Source: Micromonospora tarensis (GTDB lineage: Bacteria > Actinomycetota > Actinomycetes > Mycobacteriales > Micromonosporaceae). From it: a stretch of 64,000 bases of DNA. Both the position numbers and the translations under genes were made by a program. The notes under the pieces were generated by a model. It ran no database searches, was not told where the DNA came from, and saw only the letters and a program-made list of their open reading frames with translations. This document shows, piece after piece, positions 21,760-30,694 of this stretch (its first letter is position 1; each line of letters begins with the position of its first letter). The stretch is taken from assembly GCF_016803395.1 (NCBI RefSeq), contig NZ_JAEVHL010000005.1:31129-95128 (forward strand). The letters run 5' to 3'.

Positions 21760-22693
21760 GGGCGTGGCCGGGCTCGCCGCTGGCGCTGGCCACCCCGTCG
21801 TCTCCGTCGAGGGACGAGGGGGTGGCCACGGCGCGCAGAGTGATCGACTGGTCGTCCTGGTCGACCTCGAACAACGTCCCGGCCGGGAAGGCCGCCGACG
21901 TCTCGGGTGGCAACTGGATCGTGCCGTCACCGGCCACCACCGCGAAGTCCCGTCCGTCACGCCCCTCGGCGCCGACCCGGCCGTCGCGGATGGTGACCGC
22001 TCGGCCCAGCCGGGCACCCACCTCGCCGTCATGGGTCACCACGACCACGGTGGTGCCCCGCCTCGCGTTGACGGTGTCCAGCGCCGCGAGCACCTCGTCG
22101 CGACCGGCCACGTCGAGCTGACTCGTCGGCTCGTCGACCAGGAGCAGGCCGGGCCCGGCGGCGAGCCCCTGCGCCAGAGCGGCCCGCTGGCGCTGCCCCG
22201 GGGTCAGGTCGCTCACCCGCCGCGCGCCGGCGCCGCCGAGACCGACCAGATCCAGGATCGCCTCCGGTGGGTCGAGCCGGCGTCCGGCGAGGCGTGCCGC
22301 GGGTCGCTGCGCCAACCAGATGTTGCGGGACAGCGACAGGTACGGCAGCAGGTTGCGTTCGGCGCCCTGGAGCACCGTGCCGACCGTGGCCCCGCGGAGG
22401 GCGGCCAGGCCCTTGGCGGAGAGTCGGGACAGCTCGTCGTCGCCCACGTAGACCCGCCCGGCGGAGGGTCGCATGAGCCCACCGAGGATCGCCACCAACG
22501 TGGACTTGCCGGAGCCGGACGGACCCACCAGCGCCAGCATCTCGCCGGCCGCGATGTTCAGGTCCACGCCGGAGAGAGCGACGACGTCGCCGGTGGCGGT
22601 GGGGTAGATGTGGATCAGCCGGTGGCAGGTGACGGCCACGCCCCCGGCCGGCTGTGCGGCGGTCTCCGCCGCGTCCTGCCGCGCGGCGGTCAT
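21755..22693 (-). CDS. ABC transporter ATP-binding protein (MacB/LolD type) with C-terminal extension
   Basis: This 312-residue ATPase has Walker A LVGPSGSGKSTLVA near residue 57, Walker B LLLVDEPTSQLD and an H-loop VVTHDGEVGARLG. The signature is LTPGQRQRAALAQ rather than LSGGQ, a variant seen in several actinobacterial MacB-like systems. Beyond the ATPase core an extension of about 70 residues (from GRDGRDFAVVAGDG) has beta-strand character and no known motif. The start overlaps the stop of the large FtsX permease by four bases, and a second ATPase gene lies on the other side of that permease. It probably powers an efflux or lipoprotein-release type mechanotransmission complex. Confidence 0.9.
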   Translation of the reverse strand: MTAARQDAAETAAQPAGGVAVTCHRLIHIYPTATGDVVALSGVDLNIAAGEMLALVGPSGSGKSTLVAILGGLMRPSAGRVYVGDDELSRLSAKGLAALRGATVGTVLQGAERNLLPYLSLSRNIWLAQRPAARLAGRRLDPPEAILDLVGLGGAGARRVSDLTPGQRQRAALAQGLAAGPGLLLVDEPTSQLDVAGRDEVLAALDTVNARRGTTVVVVTHDGEVGARLGRAVTIRDGRVGAEGRDGRDFAVVAGDGTIQLPPETSAAFPAGTLFEVDQDDQSITLRAVATPSSLDGDDGVASASGEPGHAR

Positions 22694-25600
22694 CGACCGC
22701 TCCGGCGGCGCACCGAGGCGGCGACGATCCGGCCGAGCACGGCCGCCGTGAGGGCGAACAGAATGACGGCTGGCACCGCGAACAACAGCAGCCGGTCGAC
22801 GTCCGGCCAGTCGGGTAACGGGACCGGTGAGCGGCCGTCACTGAACAGCCGCTGCCCGCCCCGGGTGAGGAGCCAGATCACCACTGTGACGAGTGCACCC
22901 GACCCCACCGCGAACACGACCGGCCACCCGTAACCGCCACGCACGGCGCGTGGTGGCAACCCCTGCCGACGGAGCGCCACCAGCATGGCCACCCGGGCAC
23001 GGTGCTCGGCGGAAGCCGTCGCCACCATGCCGGCCGCCCCGATCAGCACCCCGGCCAGCGCGGCAAACACGTTGAAACGCAGCGCCAGAGCCGCTCCCTG
23101 CCGATCGAAATCCTCTCGTACCTGGGTGGCCGTCCGGTCACTCCGCACGACCAGACCCTCTGCGCGAAGCCGGTCGAGGACGTTTGCGGGAGCCGAACGC
23201 GCCAACCAGACCTCCTCGTTGCCGTTCTGGCTGGCGACGGCGAGTCGGTCCGCGTACTCCAGGTCGACGATGAGACCGGAGCCACCGAGCCGCGGCAGGC
23301 GGTCGACCAAGCCTCGGACGGACCCGTTGGTCGGTGTCCCGTCGACACCGTCGTACGGGTGAAGACCGCCGAGCCCCGTCCCCTTCGACCGGGTCAGGTA
23401 GCTGGGCAGCGGGAACGGCGCGTCGGCGACACTGACGCCGGCCGGCCTTGCCCGCCGGGCTTCCGGGAGCTCGAGGACCAGCGCCGCTTTCGTTCCGCTC
23501 GCGGCGCTGACAGACGTGTTAACCGGATCGAGCAGCCGCCACCGTTGCAGATCGGCGAGCTGTGCGCCGGTCAGCACGACCGTCTCGCCAGCGCCGTCGA
23601 CGTCGGCAACGCGCAGCTCCTCGAACTGGACCTTGAGTTGCCGGGACACCACGGGAGCGTCGATCTCGATCTTGACCAGCCGGCATTCCTGCGCGCACTC
23701 GGGCACCTGGAGGTCGTAATCCTTCCGGCCGGGCTTGATGTCGTCGCGGGGAGGGAGGACCACCCGGGTTCCGTTCCGGCCGGAGATCGTGATCGCGAGG
23801 CGGACCCGATTCCCGGCGAAGACCTCGGCGTCGAAGTCGGCGGAGAGCGCCACGGTGAGCTGTCGGCCCCGCAGCCGCACCGGTGTCCCCGGTGCGGCGG
23901 GGTGGATGTCTCGGGCGATGTCCGCCAGAGACGCGCCGTACGACGGATGCGGCGCGGCCACCGTCGCCAGCCGGTCCGAGTCCACGGCCAACAGCGGTGT
24001 GCCGGCTGCGGCGGGCGAATTCGACACCACCGCGGCCATCGCGAAGTTGCCCTCGGGGTCGACCGCCCGCACGGCCGTCAACAGGTGTGCACGCGACGTC
24101 GCGTCGACCTCGACGACGCGGGGCGCGCCGACCTCGACGACCGCCCGGTCGCGGTAGGCGGCCGAAGCGACAGCAGTCGTCGCGACGGTGAAGGCGAGCA
24201 TCGCGACGACCACGGTGAGCAGGGCGATCAGGGGCCGGAACCGTGGTTGTCGGGCCACCTGCACCAGGGCGAGGCCGACCGCTGTCCGGCCGCGTGCGAG
24301 CAGCGCCGCACCCACCGCGGCGCCGGCGATCATCGCGACCCGCGCCAGCAGCACACCCGCGGCGAGCGCTCCGACGACAGGTGCCACCAACGCCAGGCCA
24401 CTGGGCGATCCGCCAGAGCGCAACTGCACCACGGCGGCCACGGCGACGGACACCGCGACGACGTCGCCGATGGTCGCCCGCCACCCTCGTACCCGCGCCG
24501 GCACCCGGCGTAGCAGGTCGACGACCGGCGCGGACATCATCCGAGCCTGGGCCAGCAGCACCGCGGCGAGCGCGCCGACGGCACCGATGGTGGCGAATCC
24601 GACGGTGGTCGCGTCCATCCTGACGTCGGCGTGGGTCGGGAGGGTGTGCGCGGCGAGCAGTTTGGCGGCGGCCAGACCGGCCAGGCAGCCGAGGGGAATC
24701 GCGACCAGGACGGGCACGGCGTGCTCGCCGATGGCCAGCGCCCACAGTCGTCGGCGCTGCACGCCACGGAGCAGGAGCAGGCCCTGCTCTGGTCGCCGCT
24801 GGTCCGCCGCCGAACCGACCGCGACGAAGAGGACCAGCCAGCAGAGCAGGACGAGCAGCCCCGCGCCCAGTGCCACGCCGTCGGCCAGTTGCCCGCGTTG
24901 CAGCGTGACGCGATCCAACAGACCGGGCAGGCTTGTGCCGGCCCCGTAACCCGCACGGCCCCCGTCGCGCTTCAGCACCGCGAGCGCCGCCTGCAGGTCC
25001 GGTACCGATCGGCTGTCCAACAACTGCTCGGTGGCATAGAGATCGGCCGTCGACCGGAACAGGATCACCCGATCGTCGACGAGGGGTGCGGACTCGGCGC
25101 TGAAGATGGCGTCCTCGGCGCTACCCGGGATCGATGTGCTGGCCGAATCCGCCGCTGGGGGCCGAATGAACTCCTGGCCAAGCCAGAACGGATCCTGCAC
25201 GTCCAGCGGTTGGTAGACGCCGGCCACCCGCACCGGCACCGCGCCGAACGTGAACTGATCCCCGACGACGACACCGAGCCGCGCCGCGGTGTGCGTGCTG
25301 ACCATGACCTCGGGGAGCTGACCCCTCGAGGTGGCCCGGGGGCAGGCGCCGGTCACGGTGACCCGTTCGCAGACCCCCGCCCGATAGGTCAGGTTCGAGG
25401 TCACCGTGCCGGCACGGCCGGCGGCGACACCTCCACTCTGGGCGCCCAGGACGACGTCGAACCCGGCCGGCGTCAACTGCCGGACCTCGCCGGCGAACAG
25501 CGTTTTGGTGGGGTCGCCGGGCATCCCCGGATATTCGACGGGCTCGGCGAGTCGCACCCGCAGCTCGTTCGGCTGCGCGGTGGACAGTTCGTAGCGCCAC

Positions 25601-25731
25601 AGGGCCTGCCCGGCCGCGGCGACGTAACTCGGTGCGGCCGCGGCGGCGGCACTGGCGAGCACCGCGAGCAGAAGCACCGCCAGGGCCTGTGCCCGGCGGG
25701 CCACGAGCGCTGCCCAGATGATGATCAGCAT
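22690..25731 (-). CDS. Large FtsX-like ABC permease
   Basis: This 1013-residue membrane protein begins with a signal-like helix (residues 5-27). A long extracytoplasmic domain (about 28-250) precedes a first group of three to four helices (GVALGAGLLVLLCWLVLFVA onward). Further helix groups lie around residues 380-530. A second large extracellular domain is followed by a terminal FtsX block with ALRRQGLPPRAVRGGYG and three final helices. This duplicated layout is that of type VII ABC permeases (MacB/FtsX superfamily) of actinobacteria, which do not translocate through the membrane but transmit force. ATPase genes flank it on both sides. Cargo is unknown. Confidence 0.9.
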   Translation of the reverse strand: MLIIIWAALVARRAQALAVLLLAVLASAAAAAAPSYVAAAGQALWRYELSTAQPNELRVRLAEPVEYPGMPGDPTKTLFAGEVRQLTPAGFDVVLGAQSGGVAAGRAGTVTSNLTYRAGVCERVTVTGACPRATSRGQLPEVMVSTHTAARLGVVVGDQFTFGAVPVRVAGVYQPLDVQDPFWLGQEFIRPPAADSASTSIPGSAEDAIFSAESAPLVDDRVILFRSTADLYATEQLLDSRSVPDLQAALAVLKRDGGRAGYGAGTSLPGLLDRVTLQRGQLADGVALGAGLLVLLCWLVLFVAVGSAADQRRPEQGLLLLRGVQRRRLWALAIGEHAVPVLVAIPLGCLAGLAAAKLLAAHTLPTHADVRMDATTVGFATIGAVGALAAVLLAQARMMSAPVVDLLRRVPARVRGWRATIGDVVAVSVAVAAVVQLRSGGSPSGLALVAPVVGALAAGVLLARVAMIAGAAVGAALLARGRTAVGLALVQVARQPRFRPLIALLTVVVAMLAFTVATTAVASAAYRDRAVVEVGAPRVVEVDATSRAHLLTAVRAVDPEGNFAMAAVVSNSPAAAGTPLLAVDSDRLATVAAPHPSYGASLADIARDIHPAAPGTPVRLRGRQLTVALSADFDAEVFAGNRVRLAITISGRNGTRVVLPPRDDIKPGRKDYDLQVPECAQECRLVKIEIDAPVVSRQLKVQFEELRVADVDGAGETVVLTGAQLADLQRWRLLDPVNTSVSAASGTKAALVLELPEARRARPAGVSVADAPFPLPSYLTRSKGTGLGGLHPYDGVDGTPTNGSVRGLVDRLPRLGGSGLIVDLEYADRLAVASQNGNEEVWLARSAPANVLDRLRAEGLVVRSDRTATQVREDFDRQGAALALRFNVFAALAGVLIGAAGMVATASAEHRARVAMLVALRRQGLPPRAVRGGYGWPVVFAVGSGALVTVVIWLLTRGGQRLFSDGRSPVPLPDWPDVDRLLLFAVPAVILFALTAAVLGRIVAASVRRRSGR

Positions 25732-25811
25732 TGATGGTGATGCTACTGATCTGGTCCGTCGCTCACCGCCCCGTGCGGACGGACCGAGACCTACCGGTTA
25801 TGGCACGTCCC

Positions 25812-26458
25812 TCAATCGCGGACGAGCTCTGCCCGGCCCTCGGCGAGGTGCAGCTCCGCTCCGCAGGCGGCGGCGACCTCCGGGTCGTGGGTGGCGAACA
25901 CGACGGCGGCGCCCCGGCGTGCCTCGTCGTGCAGCAGATCCAGAACCCGCTGCCGATTGCCCGCGTCCAGTTCGCTGGTCACCTCGTCGCCAGCAGCACG
26001 CCGCCGCGCAGCGCCAGTCCGCGAGCGAGGGCCGTGCGCTGCTGCTGGCCGCCGGACAGCTCCTCGACCAACTGGTCAGCCTGGCCGGAGAGGCCCAGTC
26101 GACCCAACATCGCGGCGGTCTGCTGGCGGGCCTCGGGCGCTGCCACGCCGCTGGCGACCAGTGCCACCTGCAGGTTCTCGGTCGCGGTCAGGATCGGGGC
26201 CAGACCGTTGTCCTGCGGGACGAGGACGATCCGGTGCTCGACCGCGTGGTCACGGTCGCGTAGCTCCTGCCCGTCGACTGTCACCGTGCCGTTTCGCGGG
26301 CGCAGCAGGCCGGCCATCGCGTGCAGCAGGGTGGTCTTGCCGGCACCTGACGAACCGGTCAACGCCAGCACCCGACCCGGGTGGACCGTCACCGACACGT
26401 CCCGGAGGACGGCCGGCGCGTCCCCGTAGCCGACCGACACCCTTTGCACAGTCAACAT
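25812..26458 (-). pseudogene. ABC transporter ATP-binding protein, frameshifted near Walker B
   Basis: The restored protein has about 215 residues. It starts MLTVQRVSVGYGD at 26458 and has Walker A LTGSSGAGKTTLLHA, Q-loop VLVPQDNGLAP and signature LSGGQQQRTALARGLALRGG. At about 25986-25990 the frame is lost by one base within GGVLLA[D]E. In the next frame Walker B and the rest continue as DEVTSELDAGNRQRVLDLL, then FATHDPEVAAAC, to a stop at 25812. The Walker B Pro is replaced by Val (DEVTSELD). It lies 80 bp upstream of the FtsX permease in the same direction, so the system would have two ATPases for one permease. It may be intact in the real genome. Confidence 0.85.
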
Positions 26459-26729
26459 CTCTACCCGCCCCCTCCGGTACCGGCGTTCCGCAGAGTGCCA
26501 CGCCCGACCGGATCGCACAATGCTCGTCCAGGGGCGATGCGCGACCCGAAGACGGTCGGCGCGGGCAGGAAACCCGGCATGAAGAAAACCTTCCGAGCCT
26601 TCGTTGACTTCGACGATTTGCTACACAACAATCAGTGCTCATATTCACGTCTGTCTTTGGATGGTCATCCGGACGGAGGCACCGTGGCGGAAACCGGCGG
26701 CCCGAAACCCCATCGAAAGTGAGGCCACG

Positions 26730-27896
26730 ATGAGACACGGTCGGCGACTGGTCGGCGGCGCAGCCGCGGCCCTACTGGTGGTCACGAGTCTGATCGGGGC
26801 CACACCCAGCGCCGCCGCCGCGGCCGTCACCCCGGCGCTCACCACCGCGGTGACCGCCAAGCTGCTCGGCTCCGCCGAACTGTCCACCGCCGCCGCGCGA
26901 CCGGAGACCCGGGTCACCGTCAGCCGCACCAGCGGCCGGTGGGCGTTCGGTACCGCCGTCGCGCTCGCGCCCCGACAGGAGGACGCCCACCCGACCGGGT
27001 CGATCTTCATCGCCCGGTCCGAGCCCGCCGGCTGGCGGATCGCCTTCGACGGCGAGGCCGCCTTCGGCGCACTGGCCGCCGAGTCGCCCCTCGTGACGGG
27101 TCAGGAGCGGAGCGTGCTCGCCACCACGCCGGCCCCGATGTACGCGGGCGGCGACTACCGGACCGGCACGGCCCTGCCGTTCGGAGTGGGCCAGACGTGG
27201 ACGCTCACCAGTGGCCCGCACGGCTGGGGCGGAACCGAGTCGCCGTACAGCTCGGTCGACTTGGCCGGTGGTGACCAGGTGGTCCGGGCGGCCCGAGCCG
27301 GCGCGGCGTACACCATGTGCCAGGGCTGGATCCGGGTCATCCACGACCGGGGCTACTCGACCGACTACTACCACCTGTGGAACAGCATCTCCGTCAACGG
27401 CGCCAGCGTCGGCCAGGGCGCCGTCCTGGGTAACACCGGCACGGATGTGACCTGCGGTGGAGCCGCCTACGGCCGGCACGTCCACTTCGGGCTCCGGCAG
27501 AACAGCGCGTACGTGCCGATCGCCGGGCACGACATCGGCAAGTGGGTGCTGGCCAACGGGGCCGCCGCCTACCAGGGCGGGGCCCGGCACGGTTCGGCCT
27601 GGGCCGGCGCCGGGGCGGGTCTCTACAACTACGGTGCGCTCGGCTTCAACCAGGGGGTGGTCGACGCGAACGGCGGCGGGGTGCTCACCCGCCGTGCCGG
27701 CCCGGGGACCGGCTACGGCTCGCTCGGCTCGGTGGCCGACGGCGCCACGGTCACCATCTCCTGCTCCGCCAACGGCACCTCGCACACCGGGCGGTACGGC
27801 ACCACGGCGCTCTGGAACCGGTTGGGCGACGGCAGTTGGGTCTCCGACGCCTACCTGTCGACAGGTGTGAACGGTCCGATCAACGGCTGGTGCTGA
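26730..27896 (+). CDS. Secreted M23A (LasA/beta-lytic-type) endopeptidase with C-terminal SH3-like domain
   Basis: This 388-residue cell-wall peptidase has a signal peptide ending near SAAAAAV. The zinc site fits the M23A subgroup: His164 in GPHGWGG, Asp177 in YSSVDLAGG (13 residues later, the LasA spacing) and the pair His250/His252 in YGRHVHFGLRQ. Thus the absence of the M23B HxxxD motif is not a defect. From about residue 310 there is an SH3-like domain (GGVLTRRAGPGTGYGSLGSV, TALWNRLGDGSWVSDAYL). The same domain ends the next protein, suggesting a shared cell-wall target. The ATG at 26730 has GAGG five bases upstream. It probably cleaves Gly-containing peptide bonds of peptidoglycan or proteins of competitors. 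The 271-bp gap upstream, 26459-26729, shows no clear promoter. Confidence 0.9.
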   Translation: MRHGRRLVGGAAAALLVVTSLIGATPSAAAAAVTPALTTAVTAKLLGSAELSTAAARPETRVTVSRTSGRWAFGTAVALAPRQEDAHPTGSIFIARSEPAGWRIAFDGEAAFGALAAESPLVTGQERSVLATTPAPMYAGGDYRTGTALPFGVGQTWTLTSGPHGWGGTESPYSSVDLAGGDQVVRAARAGAAYTMCQGWIRVIHDRGYSTDYYHLWNSISVNGASVGQGAVLGNTGTDVTCGGAAYGRHVHFGLRQNSAYVPIAGHDIGKWVLANGAAAYQGGARHGSAWAGAGAGLYNYGALGFNQGVVDANGGGVLTRRAGPGTGYGSLGSVADGATVTISCSANGTSHTGRYGTTALWNRLGDGSWVSDAYLSTGVNGPINGWC

Positions 27897-27910
27897 CGGG
27901 TTCGACAGCC

Positions 27911-27940
27911 GAGGTTGGCGGCTCACCGGCCGCCAACCTC
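27911..27940 (+). terminator. Terminator between the two cell-wall hydrolase genes
   Basis: Perfect 12-bp stem GAGGTTGGCGGC / GCCGCCAACCTC with a six-base loop, starting 14 bp after the M23A stop and ending 20 bp before the next start. It probably reduces read-through. Confidence 0.8.
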
Positions 27941-27960
27941 AATCACCGCGAGGAGCGCTC

Positions 27961-29334
27961 ATGTCCGTTCGAAGTCCGCACCGAGGCCGGTTCCTGCTCG
28001 CCCTGACCACCGCCCTGACCGGAGTCGTCGCGGCCGCCGCACCGGCCGCCGCCGACCCCGGTGGGTCGTCCCCGCCGGCCGCTCCGCTGGCCAGCGCGTT
28101 CGACACCGCCGCGGCCCGGTACGACGTCCCACGGGACCTACTGGTGGCGCTCGGGTACGCCGAGTCGCGGCTGGACATGCACGTCGGCACAGCGAGCGCG
28201 GCCGGTGGCTACGGGCTGATGCACCTGGCGAGCAACCGGGCGGCGCGCACCCTGGACGAGGCGGCCACGCTCACCCGGCTCAGCCCCGCCGAGCTGCGCA
28301 CCGAACCCGCGGCGAACGTCCTCGGGGCGGCGGCCGTGCTGCGCTCGTACGCCGATCAGGCGGGCCTCACCGGCGTGACCCGCGACGACCTGAACGGGTG
28401 GTACGGGCCGGTCGCCCGGTACGGCGGCGGCACCGAGGCGTCGGTCGCGCGGCTCTACGCGGACACCGTCTACGACCTGCTGCGCGCCGGCTTCACCGGG
28501 CGGGGCGAAGCGGTTTCCGGCCGGCCGGTCGCGCCCCGGCGGGGCGTTCTGGAGCGGGCCGCCGTGCTCGGCGGGATCGGCACCCTCAGCACCGACTACG
28601 GGCCGGCCGCGTGGGCGCCGGCCAGCACGAGCAACTACACAACGGCCAGTCGACCGGGCAGTCACCCGGTGAACCGCATCGTCATCCACGTGACGCAGGG
28701 CTCCTACGCCGGTTCCATCAGCTGGTTCCAGAACCCGGCTGCCCAGGTCAGCGCGCACTACACCGTCCGCTCCTCGGACGGGGCGGTCACCCAGTCGGTG
28801 CGCGAGAAGGACATCGCCTGGCACGCCGGCAACTGGACGTACAACACCCAGTCGATCGGCATCGAGCACGAGGGGTTCGTCGACAACCCGGCCTGGTTCA
28901 CCGACGCCATGTACCGCGCGTCCGCCGCGCTCACCCGCAGCCTCGCCACGAAGTACGGCATCCCGAGGGACCGGTCACACATCATCGGGCACGTCGAGGT
29001 GTCCGGTGCCACCCACACCGATCCCGGCCCGAACTGGAACTGGACCTACTACCTGCAACTGGTGAACGGAGTCACCGGCATCGGCTCCGGCACGGTGCAC
29101 ACCAGCGCGAGCACGCTGAACGTGCGCTCCGGCCCCGGCGTCAGCTATCCGGTGGTCGACGTGGTCGCCAACGGTGCCACCGTCGCCGTGTACTGCCAGA
29201 CCGTCGGCAGCACTGTCACCGGGCCGTACGGCACGACAGCCGTCTGGAACCGGATCGGCACCAACCGCTACGTCTCCGACGCGTACGTGCTCACCGGGTA
29301 CGACGGGTACATCCCGAACGTGCCGCGCTGCTGA
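27961..29334 (+). CDS. Secreted N-acetylmuramoyl-L-alanine amidase with lysozyme-like N-terminal and SH3 C-terminal domains
   Basis: This 457-residue secreted peptidoglycan hydrolase has a signal peptide ending near APAAADPG. Residues 50-175 look like a transglycosylase (SLT) domain: DVPRDLLVALGYAESRLD with the catalytic-type Glu, then AAGGYGLMHLA. Residues 235-360 are an Amidase_2 domain with zinc-ligand motifs NRIVIHVTQG and ATHTDPGPNWNW plus WHAGNWTYN and IGIEHEG. Residues 380-457 are an SH3 domain (LNVRSGPGVSYPVV, TAVWNRIGTNRYVSDAYVLTG) very similar to that of the preceding M23A peptidase. If both catalytic domains are active it would cut glycan strands and stem peptides. It would suit self-wall remodelling or attack on other Gram-positives. 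Confidence 0.92.
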   Translation: MSVRSPHRGRFLLALTTALTGVVAAAAPAAADPGGSSPPAAPLASAFDTAAARYDVPRDLLVALGYAESRLDMHVGTASAAGGYGLMHLASNRAARTLDEAATLTRLSPAELRTEPAANVLGAAAVLRSYADQAGLTGVTRDDLNGWYGPVARYGGGTEASVARLYADTVYDLLRAGFTGRGEAVSGRPVAPRRGVLERAAVLGGIGTLSTDYGPAAWAPASTSNYTTASRPGSHPVNRIVIHVTQGSYAGSISWFQNPAAQVSAHYTVRSSDGAVTQSVREKDIAWHAGNWTYNTQSIGIEHEGFVDNPAWFTDAMYRASAALTRSLATKYGIPRDRSHIIGHVEVSGATHTDPGPNWNWTYYLQLVNGVTGIGSGTVHTSASTLNVRSGPGVSYPVVDVVANGATVAVYCQTVGSTVTGPYGTTAVWNRIGTNRYVSDAYVLTGYDGYIPNVPRC

Positions 29335-29364
29335 CGGCGCGGCTCGACGCCCGAGCACTGTCGC

Positions 29365-29946
29365 TCAGCCGGCCGCCGGCGGGTCGAAGAGCAGGGCCAG
29401 CTGGGCGTCCAGCGCGTCCAGCGCCTGCTCGGGCGGGTACTGCCCACCCAGCAGATAGACGCCGAGCCCCTCCATCAGCGCCAGCAGGCCGGCCGCGGCG
29501 GCGTCGCCCCGGCCCTCGGGCAGGACGCCGGCGATGAACTCGGTGAGCTGCCGGGTGCCCGCCCGGAGGCCGGTCGCGGCGGCCGGACGTACCGCCGTGT
29601 AGGCGAGGAACGCCAGCGCCACCCGCCCGTCGTTCCGGGTCCCCTCGTCCAGGGGCAGCAGCGCGGCGAGCATCGTCCGCAGCAGCAGCCGGGGCGGCGG
29701 GTTCTCGCCCAGTCGCGCCACCGCCTCGGTGACCCGGATCTGGCTGCGCTCGCGGACCACACTCAGCGCGAACGCCATCATCTCGTCCTTGGTCCGGAAG
29801 TAGTGCTGGACCATCCCGGCGGAGACACCGGCCTCGGTGGCCACGTGGCGCAGGCTCACCGCCTCCAGACCCTGGTCGGCGGCGACCCGCATCAGCGCGT
29901 CCGCGATCAGGGTGCGGCGCTCCTGGTGATCGACCTTCTTGGGCAT
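29365..29946 (-). CDS. TetR-family transcriptional regulator
   Basis: This 193-residue repressor has its helix-turn-helix at residues 25-60 (AVSLRHVATEAGVSAGMVQHYFRTKDEMM). A C-terminal ligand domain follows (AFLAYTAVRPAAATGLRAG, LLALMEGLGVYLLGGQ), resembling TetR_C groups in actinobacteria. It is the last gene of a minus-strand series (RPH-like enzyme at 30695-33092, membrane protein at 30000-30665). It is the likely owner of the duplicated operator at 33109-33162. The inducer is unknown. Confidence 0.92.
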   Translation of the reverse strand: MPKKVDHQERRTLIADALMRVAADQGLEAVSLRHVATEAGVSAGMVQHYFRTKDEMMAFALSVVRERSQIRVTEAVARLGENPPPRLLLRTMLAALLPLDEGTRNDGRVALAFLAYTAVRPAAATGLRAGTRQLTEFIAGVLPEGRGDAAAAGLLALMEGLGVYLLGGQYPPEQALDALDAQLALLFDPPAAG

Positions 29947-29999
29947 GACCTCGATCGTTTCACAGTGGGTGGCCCGGACACCGCGCCAGTGGGCGGCGG

Positions 30000-30665
30000 C
30001 TACCGGCGGGCGGGGTGACCCACCGGCGTGCCCCGCGCGCTGCGCAGCAGGCCGTCCGGGTCGTCGGCGTACAGTCGCAGCTCGTCCACCGGCGCGGACC
30101 CGGCCTTCGGCAGGTCGACGGTGAGCGGCCGGCGCAGCAGCACGTCGACGCTCGTCTGGCTGCCGACCGAGATGGACACCACCCGACGGTCGCCCTCCTG
30201 CTCGACCTGCACCGATCTGCTCGACGGCAGCGAGCGGTAGCGCTTGCGCAGCGCCTCGACGTCGGTCCACGGGATCCAGATGTCGATGCCGGAGCTGAGG
30301 CGTACCCGCAGGCCCCGGTCGCCCACCAGGTGGGGGTGGATCGTCATGCTGGCGTACAGCCCGATCATCCAGAGCAGGCCCCAGACGCCGAGGCCGAGCA
30401 CGATCCAGCGGGCCGGCCGCCACGGGACCACGTGGGTGACGATGAGGTCGAAGATCGGGATCTCGACGACCGACAATCCGATGAAGATGCCGAGGATCGG
30501 TTTGACCACGCCGAGGTAGCCGAACGGCTCGTCGCCGGGCGCCAGCGGCAGCGGGCGACGTCGCGCCCACAGGTAGAGGCTGCGCCACATGGCCGCCTCG
30601 GTCACCGCCGCCCGGCGCAGCAGCTGTCCCACACTCGGCCTGGTCGGCGTTTTCGTCTCGGTCAT
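30000..30665 (-). CDS. Membrane protein with PH-like C-terminal domain
   Basis: This 221-residue protein has an N-terminal cytoplasmic stretch followed by two hydrophobic segments at about residues 50-75 (YLGVVKPILGIFIGLSVVEI) and 83-105 (WIVLGLGVWGLLWMIGLYAS). The C-terminal half has a bacterial PH-like pattern (GLRVRLSSGIDIWIPWTDVE, VVSISVGSQTSVDVLLRRP). It lies 30 bp after the RPH-like gene and 53 bp before the TetR gene in the same direction. A role in the same response is inferred. No enzyme motif is visible. Confidence 0.85.
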   Translation of the reverse strand: MTETKTPTRPSVGQLLRRAAVTEAAMWRSLYLWARRRPLPLAPGDEPFGYLGVVKPILGIFIGLSVVEIPIFDLIVTHVVPWRPARWIVLGLGVWGLLWMIGLYASMTIHPHLVGDRGLRVRLSSGIDIWIPWTDVEALRKRYRSLPSSRSVQVEQEGDRRVVSISVGSQTSVDVLLRRPLTVDLPKAGSAPVDELRLYADDPDGLLRSARGTPVGHPARR

Positions 30666-30694
30666 CGTCGTCCTCACGGTGGCGGTGGTGGCGG

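Noticed and set aside
26604..26631. Promoter TTGACT...TACACA before the M23A peptidase gene
   Set aside because: The spacing between hexamers is only 12 bp, too short for a vegetative promoter.
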